NCBI GenBank assembly: GCA_902495525.1
Contig: CABUXL010000016.1
Location: forward strand, 1 to 37,949
DNA length: 37,949 bases
Reading direction: 5' to 3'
DNA from: an uncultured Collinsella sp.
GTDB lineage: Bacteria > Actinomycetota > Coriobacteriia > Coriobacteriales > Coriobacteriaceae
Part shown: piece by piece, positions 1-6,385 of the stretch
Layout of the letters: each line of letters begins with the position of its first letter
Position numbering within the stretch: position 1 is the first letter of the stretch
Translations under genes and position numbers: made by a program
The notes under the pieces: model-generated
What the model was told of the DNA's origin: nothing
The model's database searches: none
Seen by the model: the letters and a program-made list of their open reading frames with translations, nothing else

Positions 1-132
1 GTCGAGCAGCCGGTAGCCGACCGAGAGCGCGTCCTCCACGGCGCGCTGGCATTCCGCGGCGTCCGGGATCTGATACACGCCGAAGCCGAGCTGCGGCATC
101 CTGACGCCGTTGTTCAAGGTGATGTAGTTCAT
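1..132 (-). CDS. aldo/keto reductase, N-terminal part (cut by window edge)
   Basis: The first 44 codons of a leftward gene, open to the window edge. The product starts MNYITLNNGVRMPQLGFGVY and continues to GYRLLD, the first strand and cofactor-binding start of the AKR (NADPH-dependent TIM-barrel oxidoreductase) fold; the catalytic Asp of the tetrad is probably the last residue visible (D44). A GAAAGGAAG ribosome site precedes the ATG. It resembles the start of the intact reductase at 444-1292, so the two are paralogues. Its promoter region carries the same element as that gene (see 191-242), which suggests common LysR control. Substrate cannot be told from this fragment. Confidence 0.85.
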   Translation of the reverse strand, partial: MNYITLNNGVRMPQLGFGVYQIPDAAECQRAVEDALSVGYRLLD

Positions 133-190
133 GGTGCCTTCCTTTCTCGCAACTTGGCGTATCCACCATACGAGGGGAGCCGCGTCGGCG

Positions 191-242
191 GAAGTTTCCG
201 TTGGTGAGGGTTCTATAACGCTGGGGTGCGCACGGTGTTATA
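191..242 (-). promoter_or_regulatory. putative LysR-regulated promoter element of the first reductase
   Basis: Contains TATAACGCTGGGGT (214-227) and GAAGTTTCCGTTGG (191-204) on the + strand. The divergent promoter at 1352-1388 has TATAACCATGGGGT and GAAGTTCACGTTGG in the same order and spacing, and both TATAAC starts lie 82-83 bp from the reductase start codon. TATAAC (214-219) also has an inverted partner GTTATA at 237-242. The match in sequence and position is seen directly; binding by the LysR protein at 1422 is inferred. Confidence 0.55.
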
Positions 243-429
243 ACCCGCGGGTTCTAGGCGTCACCTCAAAGAGATCGGCGCCGAGCTCGTCGGCGATGGC
301 CTGAGCTACGACAGCGGTGTGGCCCTGTGCCGAGTAGTAGGCCACGAGGACGTTGCCGTCTGCAGCGGGCACTGCGGCGGGCTCGTCCTCGACAGCCGAC
401 TGGTCCTCGGCGGCGGCTTGGTTGGTCCG
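238..429 (-). pseudogene. flavodoxin fragment (remnant)
   Basis: Read leftward, this frame gives about 60 residues: an Ala/Glu-rich linker (QAAAEDQSAVEDEPAAVPAA) followed by NVLVAYYSAQGHT, the FMN-phosphate-binding start of a flavodoxin domain, and AQAIADELGADLFEVTP. That pattern is the N-terminal part of the exported or lipoprotein-anchored flavodoxins. A TAA stop lies just upstream in frame (430-432), so the signal peptide is gone, and a TAA (238-240) cuts the domain after its first alpha-helix and second strand. Both ends are missing, so it is a relic. Its stop overlaps the putative operator of the first reductase. Confidence 0.7.
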
Positions 430-443
430 TTATCGTCTGAGCG

Positions 444-1292
444 CTACTCCTGCGCGTTGAAATCGGGGCGCATGGCCAGGTAGCCCTCGAGTGCTTCCTC
501 AGTGGCGGTGTAGTAGGTCATGGTCCCGTCGAGCTTGGCAATCTCGGCCATCTCGTCTTCGGTGAGGGAGAAGTCGAAGATGTTCGCGTTGTCGGCGATG
601 TGGGCGGGGTTCTTGGAGCCGGGGATGATGGAGGTGCCCATCTGCACGTGCCAGCGCAGGATCACCTGGGCCGGGGTCTTGCCGTACTTCTCGGCGAGAG
701 TGACGAAGACGGGCTCCTCCAGAAGACCTTTGTCGCCGTGGCCGAGCGGGTACCACGCCTCGATTACCGTGCCGTACGGCGCGAGGTAGGCGCGCAGGTC
801 GTGCTGGGCGTGGTAGGGGTGGCACTCAACGGTCACGAGCTGCGGCTTGATGTCGGCGACCTCGATGACCTCGGCGATCTTGTCTTGCGGGAAGTTGGAG
901 AGGCCGAGGGCGCGCACCTTGCCTGCGCGGTACGCCTCCTCCATCGTGCGCCACGCGGCCAGGTAGTCGCCTACCGGCTGGTGCAGGATGAGCATGTCGA
1001 CGTAGTCGAGCCCCAGGCGCTGGAGCGTGGCGTCCACCGCCGGCATGCCCGCGTCGTAGACGCTCGGCCAGAGCTTGGTGGAGACGAAGATCTTGTCGCG
1101 TGCGATGCTGCTTTTGGCGATGGCACGGCCCGCGGCGCGCTCGTTCATGTAGGCGTTGGCGGTGTCGATGTGCTCGTAGCCAGTCGTGAGCGCGGCGGTT
1201 GCGGCCGCCTCGGCCTCGGTCGGGGTCATGAGGAAGGTGCCCAAACCCTCGATGGGCATCTCTACGTCGTTGTTGAGCTTTAGATACTCCAT
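444..1292 (-). CDS. aldo/keto reductase
   Basis: A 282-residue NAD(P)H-dependent oxidoreductase of the AKR superfamily, full length for the group. The catalytic tetrad is visible: D43 and Y48 in HIDTANAYMNE, K73 in STKLW and H104 in ILHQP. Downstream are GLSNF, the VECHPY strand and the IPGSKNPAHI cofactor loop, all typical of the 2,5-diketo-gluconate reductase-like branch. These enzymes reduce aldehydes and ketones in the cytoplasm; the physiological substrate is not evident. The ATG at 1290-1292 has an AAGGAGG site a few bases upstream. The gene is divergent from a LysR regulator with a 129-bp gap, the usual arrangement for a regulator and its target. A paralogue starts at 132. Confidence 0.93.
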   Translation of the reverse strand: MEYLKLNNDVEMPIEGLGTFLMTPTEAEAAATAALTTGYEHIDTANAYMNERAAGRAIAKSSIARDKIFVSTKLWPSVYDAGMPAVDATLQRLGLDYVDMLILHQPVGDYLAAWRTMEEAYRAGKVRALGLSNFPQDKIAEVIEVADIKPQLVTVECHPYHAQHDLRAYLAPYGTVIEAWYPLGHGDKGLLEEPVFVTLAEKYGKTPAQVILRWHVQMGTSIIPGSKNPAHIADNANIFDFSLTEDEMAEIAKLDGTMTYYTATEEALEGYLAMRPDFNAQE

Positions 1293-1351
1293 GGTCTCCT
1301 CCTTAATGGTGACTTTTCGAATATAAGGCTACGGCGTTTACTGACGTGCGA

Positions 1352-1392
1352 GAAGTTCACGTTGGAATGATGGATATAACCATGGGGTATAT
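1352..1392. promoter_or_regulatory. divergent LysR-type operator/promoter
   Basis: The gap between the reductase and lysR genes holds a dyad with ATATAAC and GGTATAT arms around a CATG centre (1374-1392), matching the T-N11-A form of LysR sites. TATAACCATGGGGT (1375-1388) and GAAGTTCACGTTGG (1352-1365) recur before the first reductase. The element would let the LysR protein control both reductases and itself; that control is inferred. Confidence 0.55.
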
Positions 1393-1421
1393 ACGGCACA
1401 TAATGCGTGACAGGAGGATCG

Positions 1422-2321
1422 ATGTACAACCCACAGCTTGACACTTTCATCCGCGTGGCGGAGGCGGGCAGCTTCTCCAAAGCGGCACAAGAGTCCTTCA
1501 TCACGCCCACGGCCGTCATCAAGCAGATGAACCTGCTGGAGTCGCGGCTAGGCCTTACGCTGTTCCACCGATCGCATCAGGGGCTTTCGCTTACGCGAGC
1601 AGGCAGGTCGCTGCTCGCCGACGCCCGCCATATCGTTCAGTACTCTCAAGAATCAATCGCACGCGCCCGCGTCGCCGAGCGTGGAGAGAAGCGCATCATC
1701 CGCGTGGGAGTGTCGCTCATGACGCCCAGTACGCCGCTCACGAAGCTGTGGCCGAAGGTGAAGGAACGTTGCCCTGGCATGAGCCTTCAGGTGGTCACGT
1801 TTGAAAACACACCCTCGGCGGCGCGCGGTTTGGCGAACCTCGGGCAAGACATGGATATCGTGGTGGGGATTTTCGACGATGCCTTTCTTAAAGAGCGCGG
1901 GTGCCTGGGCCTCGAGCTTTCGCGCGAGCCGCTCTGGTGCGCCGTTCCCGTCGACAGCGAACTCGCCAAACGCGACATCGTCACATTCGACGACCTCCAC
2001 AATCACAGTCTTATGCTTATACGCCGGGGCTGGAACGCCGAAATCGATCGCGTGCGCGACGAGATACTCTTGCATCATCCTCAAATCGCGCTCGTAGACT
2101 TCCCGCAATATCGGGCGGAGGTGTTCAATCGCGGCGCGAACGAGGACCTCGCGCTTGCGACGCTGCCGTTGTGGGCCAACGTCCACCCCATGCTCAAAAC
2201 CGTCCCTACCGATTGGGACTGTCTCGTGTCTTACGGTCTGCTTCATTCGTCGCACCCCGCAGACCATGTGCGGGAGTTCCTCGATGCGGTGTCTGCTGTG
2301 CTCGAGGCAAAGCATCGATAG
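1422..2321 (+). CDS. LysR family transcriptional regulator
   Basis: A 299-residue protein. The N-terminal winged helix-turn-helix spans about residues 1-60 (LDTFIRVAEAGSFSKAAQES, then SRLGLTLFHRS and LTRAGRSLL). An effector-binding domain of two Rossmann-like lobes follows from about 85, as in all LysR proteins. I chose the ATG at 1422 because AGGAGG lies 5-10 bases before it; the in-frame GTG at 1407 would put the start inside that ribosome site. Divergent from the reductase at 444-1292, which is its probable target. The ligand is unknown. A hairpin terminator follows about 50 bp after the stop. Confidence 0.93.
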   Translation: MYNPQLDTFIRVAEAGSFSKAAQESFITPTAVIKQMNLLESRLGLTLFHRSHQGLSLTRAGRSLLADARHIVQYSQESIARARVAERGEKRIIRVGVSLMTPSTPLTKLWPKVKERCPGMSLQVVTFENTPSAARGLANLGQDMDIVVGIFDDAFLKERGCLGLELSREPLWCAVPVDSELAKRDIVTFDDLHNHSLMLIRRGWNAEIDRVRDEILLHHPQIALVDFPQYRAEVFNRGANEDLALATLPLWANVHPMLKTVPTDWDCLVSYGLLHSSHPADHVREFLDAVSAVLEAKHR

Positions 2322-2369
2322 GCAATCGCGAACAGATGCGCTTATGCCTATGGGCATAACGGGAATAAC

Positions 2370-2408
2370 AGCCTCCGGACCCTCTGGTTCGGAGGCTTTC
2401 TTTTTCGT
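2370..2408 (+). terminator. Rho-independent terminator after lysR
   Basis: AGCCTCCGGACC pairs with GGTTCGGAGGCT (one G-U) around a CTCT loop, then TTCTTTTTC. It lies between lysR and the convergent merR gene and mainly serves lysR. Confidence 0.85.
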
Positions 2409-2457
2409 TCTGCTCGGAAAGAGCCCCTTGCCAAAGCCCCTTGAGCATCGGGCGGCA

Positions 2458-2898
2458 TTATTGAGCGTGGGCGTTATTGTAGGTATCTTTGATCTCTTCC
2501 GGCAAATCGTCGGGGATCAGCGCCTTCACTCTATCCTCGTTGCCATCCTGAATCGCCTGCTCGTAGTACCAGCATTTGAACTTCAACATGTCCAGCGCGC
2601 GGTTCATCTTCGCGATCTCCGACTCCATGTGGGCTTTTCGCTCCTCGAACATGGCCTTGCGCTTGGGATATGTCGATGGGCCCTCCGCGCACCATTCCAT
2701 GAACAGCCGGATGTCCTTGATCTCCATCCCAGCCTTCTTCAGGCATTCGATGACCCGAAGCGCCTCGAGTTCCGTATCGCCGAATCGGCGAATGCCGGAC
2801 GTTCGCTCCAATTCCGGGAACAATCCCTGCTTGTCGTAATAACGCAGCGTGGAAACGGGCAGATCGAACATCTCCGCCACCTGTCCGATTGTGTACAT
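2458..2898 (-). CDS. MerR family regulator (AdhR-like)
   Basis: A 146-residue MerR protein. Residues 1-70 form the MerR winged helix (MYTIGQVAEMFDLPVSTLRY, then GIRRF), followed by a coiled-coil dimerisation helix and a short C-terminal tail with KCWYYEQAIQDG, a motif seen in the AdhR/YfmP type that responds to aldehydes or other electrophiles. No cysteine cluster of the metal-sensing type is present. The ATG at 2896-2898 has GGAGGG just upstream; an upstream in-frame GTG would overlap that site. It is divergent from the operon at 3175-5589, and a dyad typical of MerR operators lies between them. Confidence 0.9.
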   Translation of the reverse strand: MYTIGQVAEMFDLPVSTLRYYDKQGLFPELERTSGIRRFGDTELEALRVIECLKKAGMEIKDIRLFMEWCAEGPSTYPKRKAMFEERKAHMESEIAKMNRALDMLKFKCWYYEQAIQDGNEDRVKALIPDDLPEEIKDTYNNAHAQ

Positions 2899-2929
2899 GG
2901 TCCCTCCGGACAAGTCTCGAATTTACTCC

Positions 2930-2960
2930 TTGACCTAAAGTTAGGTTTAGGTATTACCTT
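2930..2960 (+). promoter_or_regulatory. MerR-type operator within a rightward promoter
   Basis: TTGACC (2930-2935) is a -35 hexamer followed by the inverted pair CCTAAA (2934-2939) and TTTAGG (2946-2951) with a six-base centre. A -10 follows, either TATTAC (2952-2957, 16-bp spacer) or TACCTT (2955-2960, the 19-bp spacer typical of MerR promoters). A dyad between the -35 and -10 is the MerR signature, so this promoter should drive the rightward operon. A lone TTTAGGT recurs at 5004-5010 before the flavodoxin gene. Confidence 0.7.
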
Positions 2961-3001
2961 TATTTTCGTCAATACAAATCGGGAGCGCAAGGGATTTTCG
3001 C

Positions 3002-3112
3002 CAAAGGCGCACGCTTGCCGGAACGGTATTCGCCGGCGGCTTGAACGGCGTGGGCGAAATCGGCGGGCATCCCGCTCTTGAGCAGGCGCGACGAATGGGC
3101 ACAGGAGTCTAG
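3002..3112 (+). pseudogene. C-terminal remnant of an FMN reductase/flavodoxin-fold gene
   Basis: One frame reads GTVFAGGLNGVGEIGGHPAL followed by EQARRMGTGV and a TAG at 3110-3112. GEI-x-GHPALE-x-A-x-x-G is the C-terminal helix region of NAD(P)H-dependent FMN reductase-type multimeric flavodoxins. No start or FMN-binding N-terminus is present, so this is the tail of a gene lost by deletion, now part of the leader of the next gene. The identification rests on motif memory and is short. Confidence 0.55.
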
Positions 3113-3174
3113 GCGCGGCTTAGCTGGACGGAAGCAGTTTTGCACTCAAAACCATCGACAGGAGGAAATCGATC

Positions 3175-3939
3175 ATGGCAATCAAACAGACAGCGGGCAG
3201 AGATGCCCTGGGGGACTTCGCTCCCAAATTCGCTCAGCTCAACGACGATGTGCTGTTCGGCGAGGTATGGAGTCGAGAAGACGGGCTTTCCCTTCGAGAC
3301 CGCAGCGTGGTGACGGTGGTGGCTCTGATGGCGCAGGGACTGACGGACTCTTCGTTCCAATATCATCTGATGTCCGCAAAGAACAATGGAGTGACCAGGG
3401 CTGAGATAGCGGAAATCCTTACGCACGCGGCGTTTTACGCGGGCTGGCCCAAGGCGTGGGCGGCCTTCCGCATGGCGAAGGAGGTCTGGGCAGATGACGA
3501 TGCCGCTGATGCAAGAGCTGAGCATCAAAACGAGATGGCCTTTCCCATCGGTGCCCCCAACGACGCATTTGCGAAGTACTTTATCGGGCAAAGCTACCTC
3601 GCGCCCCTTTCCACCGAGCAGGTCGGCATTTACAACGTTACGTTCGAGCCCAGTTGCCGCAACAACTGGCACACCCATCACGCCAAAAGCGGTGGCGGAC
3701 AGATCCTCGTCTGCGTGGCTGGTCGAGGGTATTACCAGGAATGGGGCAAACCGGCACAGGAGCTGTGCCCCGGCGATGTAGTAAATATTCCCGCGGGCGT
3801 AAAGCACTGGCACGGTGCGGCGCCCGACAGCTGGTTCTCCCATCTCGCGGTGGAGGTTCCGGGCGAGGATGCCTCCAACGAGTGGTTGGAGCCCGTGGAC
3901 GACGAGCAATACCTTAAAGCGACTGACAAGGAGGCGTAG
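3175..3939 (+). CDS. carboxymuconolactone decarboxylase-family/cupin fusion protein
   Basis: 254 residues with two domains. Residues about 15-105 are a carboxymuconolactone decarboxylase (AhpD-like) helical domain (LSLRDRSVVTVVALMAQGLT, then EIAEILTHAAFYAGWPKAW), without the CXXC of AhpD. Residues about 135-235 are a cupin barrel with metal ligands H166 and H168 (WHTHH), Q176 where many cupins have Glu, and H211/H213 in GVKHWHG. Such fusions occur beside aldo/keto reductases and flavodoxins in anaerobes; the reaction is not established. The ATG has AGGAGG 8-13 bases upstream. First intact gene of the MerR-divergent operon; two bases separate its stop from the next ATG. Confidence 0.88.
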   Translation: MAIKQTAGRDALGDFAPKFAQLNDDVLFGEVWSREDGLSLRDRSVVTVVALMAQGLTDSSFQYHLMSAKNNGVTRAEIAEILTHAAFYAGWPKAWAAFRMAKEVWADDDAADARAEHQNEMAFPIGAPNDAFAKYFIGQSYLAPLSTEQVGIYNVTFEPSCRNNWHTHHAKSGGGQILVCVAGRGYYQEWGKPAQELCPGDVVNIPAGVKHWHGAAPDSWFSHLAVEVPGEDASNEWLEPVDDEQYLKATDKEA

Positions 3940-3941
3940 GC

Positions 3942-4913
3942 ATGGAGCAGTTGAAACTGACGCAGGAATGGGACAAGGTATTCCCCAAAAGCGACAAGGT
4001 TGAGCACAGCAAGGCGACCTTCCACAACCGATACGGCATCACGCTAGCTGCCGACGTGTACGTGCCTAAGAACGCGGAAGGCAAGCTGCCCGCCATCGCC
4101 GTCAGCGGCCCGTTTGGCGCGGTGAAGGAGCAGTCTTCCGGTCTGTACGCGCAGAAGATGGCGGAGCTGGGCTTTTTCGCGATTGCCTTTGACCCGTCCT
4201 ATACCGGCGAGAGCGGCGGCACGCCCCGCTATGTAGCATCCCCGGACATCAACACCGAGGACTTCTGCGCAGCGGTGGATTTCCTCTCTGTGCAGGAAAA
4301 CGTCGATCCGGAGCGTATCGGCATCATCGGTATCTGCGGTTGGGGCGGTATGGCAATCAATGCCGCAGCCATCGATACCCGCATCAAGGCCACTGCGGCT
4401 ATGACCATGTACGATATGACCCGCGTGACCGCAAACGGCTATTTTGACGCCGAGGATTCCGAGCCGGCGCGCTTTGAAAAGCGGAAAGTGCTGAACGCGC
4501 AGCGCACCGAGGACTATAAAAACGGCAGCTATGCGCTGGCGGGCGGCGTGGTCGATCCACTACCGGAGGATGCGCCGCAGTTTGTAACGGACTATTACGC
4601 CTACTACAAAACTCCGCGAGGCTACCATCCCCGCAGCCTGAACTCCAACGGTGGCTGGAACGTGACGTCCTCGCTGTCGTTTATGAATATGCCGATCTTG
4701 CAGTACGCCGGCGAGATCCGCTCCGCCGTGCTGCTGGTGCACGGCGAGAAGGCACACTCCCGCTATTTCAGCGAAACCGCGTACGGCAAGCTGACCGGGG
4801 ACAACAAGGAATTGCTCATTATCCCCGGCGCCAGCCATACCGACCTCTACGATCAGATGGACGTCATTCCGTTTAAAAAGCTGAAAGCGTTCTTTGAGGA
4901 ATATCTGAAATAA
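3942..4913 (+). CDS. alpha/beta hydrolase
   Basis: 323 residues with the alpha/beta hydrolase fold (COG1073/YcjY-like). The nucleophile-elbow region reads GICGWGG (130-136): it lacks the usual GxSxG serine, so the nucleophile may be C132, as in dienelactone hydrolases, or the protein may not be a classical serine esterase. H299 in GASHTDLYD fits the catalytic His and E269 in VHGEK could be the acid. No signal peptide. It overlaps the ribosome-site region of the cupin fusion (AAGGAGG inside the previous gene's end) and is surely co-transcribed. Substrate unknown. Confidence 0.88.
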   Translation: MEQLKLTQEWDKVFPKSDKVEHSKATFHNRYGITLAADVYVPKNAEGKLPAIAVSGPFGAVKEQSSGLYAQKMAELGFFAIAFDPSYTGESGGTPRYVASPDINTEDFCAAVDFLSVQENVDPERIGIIGICGWGGMAINAAAIDTRIKATAAMTMYDMTRVTANGYFDAEDSEPARFEKRKVLNAQRTEDYKNGSYALAGGVVDPLPEDAPQFVTDYYAYYKTPRGYHPRSLNSNGGWNVTSSLSFMNMPILQYAGEIRSAVLLVHGEKAHSRYFSETAYGKLTGDNKELLIIPGASHTDLYDQMDVIPFKKLKAFFEEYLK

Positions 4914-5020
4914 GGCGTGCCTTGATTTAATGCCAAGTCTCCAGCAACGATTCTTCTAAAGAGTGGGAGTAGTTGAAACGAGGCGATTGAATAACTCCAT
5001 ACGTTTAGGTTACAAGAAAA

Positions 5021-5042
5021 CATGCTGCGCGCCTGCAGCATG
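5021..5042 (+). promoter_or_regulatory. hairpin abutting the ribosome site of the flavodoxin gene
   Basis: CATGCTGC and GCAGCATG form a perfect 8-bp inverted repeat with a six-base loop, directly followed by AAGGAGAG, the ribosome site of the gene at 5059. It could be an operator or a translation-affecting hairpin. The rest of 4914-5058 shows no gene. Confidence 0.4.
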
Positions 5043-5058
5043 AAGGAGAGGGAATCCT

Positions 5059-5589
5059 ATGAAAATCGTTGTATTGAGTGGTAGCCCGCGCAAGGGAGCC
5101 AATACCGACACCATGGTCGAGGCGTTTGCCGAGACCGCGCGTGAAGGCGGCAATGCGGTCGAGGTCGTCCGCGTTGCCAGCAAGAAGATCGCCGGCTGCT
5201 TGGGATGCCAGTACTGCTTCGCCCATGAGGGCGTCTGCGTGCAGAAGGATGACATGGCCAACGTGATCGAGTCGCTGAAAGACGCCGACATGGTTGTCTT
5301 CGCTTCGCCTATCTACTGGTTTGATATCACCGCGCAGGAGAAGGCCGCCATCGACCGCCTGTACGCCTTTGGTGCTACGGGCTTCCCGTTCACCAAGACG
5401 GCCCTTTTGCTCGATAGCCACAGTGAGGGCGTCTATGATGCGGCGATCGCTATGTACAAGTCAGCCTGTGCCTACTGCAAGTGGGAGGACCAGGGCATTG
5501 TCACCATTAGCGGCATGACCGAACGCGACAGCATGGCCTCCTCGCCCAAGTTGGAAGAGGTGCGAGAGCTCGCTCGCAAGCTGGCCTAA
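5059..5589 (+). CDS. flavodoxin family protein / NAD(P)H-dependent FMN reductase
   Basis: 176 residues of the NADPH-dependent FMN reductase family. The N-terminal SGSPRKGANTD (7-17) is the FMN phosphate loop, GCLGCQYC (47-54) a cysteine-bearing loop found in many anaerobe members, and SPIYWFDITAQ (about 84-94) the FMN isoalloxazine loop. These flavoproteins move electrons to quinones, nitro compounds or other electrophiles in the cytoplasm. AAGGAGAGG precedes the ATG. It lies 145 bp after the hydrolase in the same direction and may have its own promoter. Its C-terminus is equivalent to the remnant at 3002-3112, so the cluster once held two such genes. Confidence 0.9.
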   Translation: MKIVVLSGSPRKGANTDTMVEAFAETAREGGNAVEVVRVASKKIAGCLGCQYCFAHEGVCVQKDDMANVIESLKDADMVVFASPIYWFDITAQEKAAIDRLYAFGATGFPFTKTALLLDSHSEGVYDAAIAMYKSACAYCKWEDQGIVTISGMTERDSMASSPKLEEVRELARKLA

Positions 5590-5599
5590 GGGCAAGGAG

Positions 5600-5670
5600 A
5601 ACGCATGGCAATCGGTGTTGGTGGAAATGCTTGCTGTCCTTACCAAGAGGAATGCTGATTGCCATGCGTT
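5600..5670 (+). repeat. long inverted repeat after the flavodoxin gene
   Basis: AACGCATGGCAATC (5600-5613) and GATTGCCATGCGTT (5657-5670) are perfect 14-bp inverted arms with 43 bp between. No T-run follows, so it is not a typical terminator. The left arm includes the start of a 17-codon reading frame (5605-5658). Confidence 0.8.
5605..5658 (+). CDS. possible 17-residue cysteine-containing peptide
   Basis: A short frame starting ATG 12 bases after the start of GGCAAGGAG, a good ribosome site, and ending in TGA. The peptide reads MAIGVGGNACCPYQEEC. It begins 15 bases after the flavodoxin stop, and its start lies in the left arm of a perfect inverted repeat whose right arm overlaps its stop, so translation could be shut by the hairpin. 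I do not recognise it; it may be chance. Confidence 0.22.
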   Translation: MAIGVGGNACCPYQEEC

Positions 5671-5697
5671 GATGCTCCCGCGGACAATTCCGGTGTG

Positions 5698-6180
5698 CTA
5701 AAACGCCTTCTCGTTTAAGAATTCCCTGAACGCGGGGATGTCAAAGCCAACGAGACCACGCCCGCGCTCTCCGATGACGCCGTCCTCCAGGAGGCGGCGT
5801 TTGTATTGGCTTGCGTAGTTGCTGGCGACGCCCATGCGTTTGGCTATCTCCGAGACTCTGCTGGGGCCAGAATCGGACAGCATCGCGAGCAAAAACTCAA
5901 TATCTTTATCGGAAAGCTCCCGATAGGTCGTTTCGAGAGAAGCTCGATGTCATGCTTCTCGAGTTGCCTGAAGACGCCATTCATGCACGTGCGCCAGTTA
6001 CCCTGAGTCTCCTGAGCATATGTCCAATCGATGCCGACGGGCCCAATCTCAACGCCGCTTATGCACGCGCGAGGCTGTGAGAGGCGGCTATCTGCCGCTT
6101 CTTTGGTTCGCTCGATAATATCTTCGAGCATGCCTGGCATGGCGGAGACATTTGCTGCGATCCATGGTGGCCCCTTTGCA
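5698..6180 (-). pseudogene. decayed ATP-binding protein (AAA-type) gene
   Basis: Two adjoining leftward frames match different parts of a large bacterial/archaeal-type AAA ATPase. About 5935-6165 encodes SAMPGMLEDIIERTKEAADS through GVEIGPVGIDWTYAQETQGN to MNGVFRQLEKHDIELL, the stretch before the Walker B strand. About 5698-5932 encodes YRELSDKDIEFLLAML then RVSEIAKRMGVASNYASQYK and GERGRGLVGFDIPAFREFL, the C-terminal winged helix. The P-loop N-terminus is absent, and the frame changes around 5930-5938 at a CTC/TCTC sequence, which looks like an internal deletion junction rather than a single slip. Not functional as an ATPase. Confidence 0.75.
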
Positions 6181-6226
6181 GGTTTTGCTAACTTTTGCAA
6201 CTTTTGCTAAATTTTGCAAGTTTTGC
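6175..6226. repeat. short tandem repeats, TTTTGC every 9-10 bp
   Basis: Six TTTTGC-like units with alternating tails (TTTTGCTAA and TTTTGCAAG/C) give a 19-bp period repeated about 2.5 times. The near-helical phasing resembles binding iterons. It lies at the broken upstream edge of the ATPase remnant. The following 6227-6306 shows nothing recognisable. Confidence 0.75.
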
Positions 6227-6306
6227 TAATGGCTTAACATGCCTTGTACCGTGGGATTGTAGGAGTGAAAAACGGGGATTCCTATTATTCCGACTACGTT
6301 ACAGCG

Positions 6307-6349
6307 AGCGGGGCCCGGAGCGCGATGTTGCTGCGCTCCGGGCCCCGCT
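6307..6349. terminator. strong hairpin downstream of the topoisomerase operon
   Basis: AGCGGGGCCCGGAGCGC and its perfect complement form a 17-bp GC-rich stem with a nine-base loop. No U-tract follows on either strand, but its place 37 bp after the end of the leftward topoisomerase operon suggests transcription termination or 3'-end protection. Confidence 0.6.
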
Positions 6350-6385
6350 GCTTTGTAAACCCATGACGGTTTGGCCACCGTTGTT

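Noticed and set aside
5925..5940. Frame change as programmed frameshifting
   Set aside because: No slippery heptamer; the two parts belong to distant regions of the ATPase, so a deletion explains it better.
6175..6226. Repeats considered as CRISPR
   Set aside because: Units are 9-10 bp with no unique spacers and no cas genes.
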